From a virus, in the IMG/VR virus record IMGVR_UViG_3300032783_000012, positions 1 through 20,186 of that record: DNA of 20,186 nt; one strand, 5' to 3'. Below, piece by piece: positions 19,495 to 20,186 of the stretch. Position 1 is the first letter of the stretch. Each line of letters opens with the position of its first letter. A program made the position numbers and the translations under genes. The notes beneath the pieces are model-generated. The model had not been told where the DNA came from. It worked only from the letters and a program-made list of their open reading frames with translations, and made no database searches.

Positions 19495-19840
19495 GGGTTC
19501 TCCCCTCCTCAAAGCTCTCAGTAATTTTCTTCTCTGCCCCATCGACAGATACCCCCTTCTCTTTTGGCCGTGGCCAAAGCTCCATTTCTTCTTTGACCCG
19601 CATTTCCATAAAAGCGATCACGTTCAAAAGATGGTTCATAACTTCTTCCTTGTCGATCGACGCCCAATCTGATCTGACCACGCAGGAGAAATCTCGATAT
19701 CTTTTGAGGATACGAAGCCGTCGCTGATTCGGGCTCATTCTGAGTTTCTTCGCCTCGAGGGAAAATTCTCCTGCGTGATCGATCCATTCTATTTCCGACT
19801 TCGTTCCCCAAGAGTTACCGTGTGTGATTGGATTTGTCAA
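19487..19840 (-). CDS. Hypothetical protein, 117 residues
   Basis: The start is TTG at 19840, with GAGGAGG about nine bases upstream. No ATG in this frame has a better site. The middle is basic and helical: R-M-S-P-N-Q-R-R-L-R-I-L-K-R-Y-R-D-F (about 34-51). It is followed by D-W-A-S-I-D-K-E-E-V-M-N-H-L-L-N-V-I-A-F-M (about 58-78), then a charged tail. Composition suggests a small nucleic-acid- or partner-binding protein. No family is recognised. It lies 58 bases after the stop of the fibronectin-type gene and overlaps the next gene by 8 bases, so it belongs to the same transcription unit. Confidence 0.65.
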   Translation of the reverse strand: MTNPITHGNSWGTKSEIEWIDHAGEFSLEAKKLRMSPNQRRLRILKRYRDFSCVVRSDWASIDKEEVMNHLLNVIAFMEMRVKEEMELWPRPKEKGVSVDGAEKKITESFEEGRTHA

Positions 19841-19898
19841 AATAATTTCCCTCCTCAGATATTAAAAACGTACATCAAAAAATCGATTACCCAGGCGG

Positions 19899-20186
19899 TC
19901 AGGCCAGTTTCGCCCCTGTTACTGGAGGAGGGGCGACCGTATCGAAAGGGGCAGTCACGATATCCATATCTGATTCGTTCCCGACTGCATCGACGGTCGA
20001 AATCCCGATATTGATATTTCCGTTGAAAGCGGGCGTGTTCGGGAGGGGGAGAGCAACCGACGTAACCAGACCGACCTCAGCATAAGGAAGAGCATAATCC
20101 GCGGCTGTGCCGGTGAAAGGGGTTTCCGAGAACCGGACTCTGATATTTTTGACGTCCGACATATCGGCCGGGTTTGTCCAAGATAG
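19899..20186 (-). CDS. Fibronectin type III-like protein, N-terminus beyond window
   Basis: The frame is open from the window edge at 20186 to the stop at 19899 (95 residues). ATG at 20162 is probably internal, because the residues upstream of it (L-S-W-T-N-P-A-D) continue a fibronectin type III strand. Further signs are Y-A-L-P-Y, the strand I-N-I-G-I-S-T-V-D-A-V-G-N-E-S (close to the usual V-x-A-x-D-x-x-G-N-x-S), and a terminal T-V-A-P-P-P-V-T-G linker. Such domains are common in phage tail and virion surface proteins, and this one probably ends a longer protein. A cell-surface protein from a prophage host flank is a less likely alternative. Confidence 0.65.
   Translation of the reverse strand, partial: LSWTNPADMSDVKNIRVRFSETPFTGTAADYALPYAEVGLVTSVALPLPNTPAFNGNINIGISTVDAVGNESDMDIVTAPFDTVAPPPVTGAKLA

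Overview
The window looks like the late (virion assembly) region of a tailed, probably podovirus-like phage or prophage of an unidentified bacterium. Every gene I can support lies on the minus strand, so transcription runs from position 20186 down to 1. Genes are tightly packed, many with 1-11 base start/stop overlaps. Most starts have good AGGAGG-type ribosome sites, and several starts are TTG, which points to a bacterial host with a canonical ribosome. I cannot name the host. No integrase, lysis gene, tRNA or CRISPR array is visible.

Reading in the direction of transcription. Positions 20186-16522 hold the end of a fibronectin-III-like protein, a run of small unknown genes, a helix-turn-helix protein that is probably the small terminase subunit, a zinc-finger protein and several tiny genes. 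One of these, of 36 codons, is below the usual length cutoffs. Positions 16411-12806 encode the large terminase and the portal protein. Positions 12790-11592 carry four small genes, including an unexpected YkgJ-type cysteine-cluster protein. Positions 11617-11395 form a compact structured non-coding element: a promoter-like site, several hairpins, a very strong intrinsic terminator and a tandem hairpin repeat. It sits just before the scaffold gene (11376-10396) and the major capsid protein gene (10384-9428).

From 9380 down are capsid- or virion-associated genes and a Ser/Thr/Ala-rich 10-residue-repeat protein. Then come a GT-A-type glycosyltransferase and a hexapeptide-repeat acyltransferase. 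These two genes are coupled to each other and to the following head-tail adaptor gene. The remainder (6016-1) encodes beta-rich virion or receptor-binding proteins. One is a 510-residue protein made largely of 20-residue glycine-rich repeats, one resembles the P22 gp10 family, and one, cut by the window edge, carries eight repeats with an E-x-x-D signature.

The logic of the region is DNA packaging (small and large terminase, portal), then prohead assembly (scaffold, coat), then neck and tail attachment (adaptor, gp10-like, fibres). The sugar- and acyl-transfer pair within the structural genes suggests modification of virion proteins or of the host surface late in infection. The best candidates for something undescribed are the promoter-hairpins-terminator element before the scaffold gene, the coupled glycosyl/acyl transferase cassette and the 20-residue-repeat virion protein. 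All family calls come from reading motifs by eye. No database search was run.
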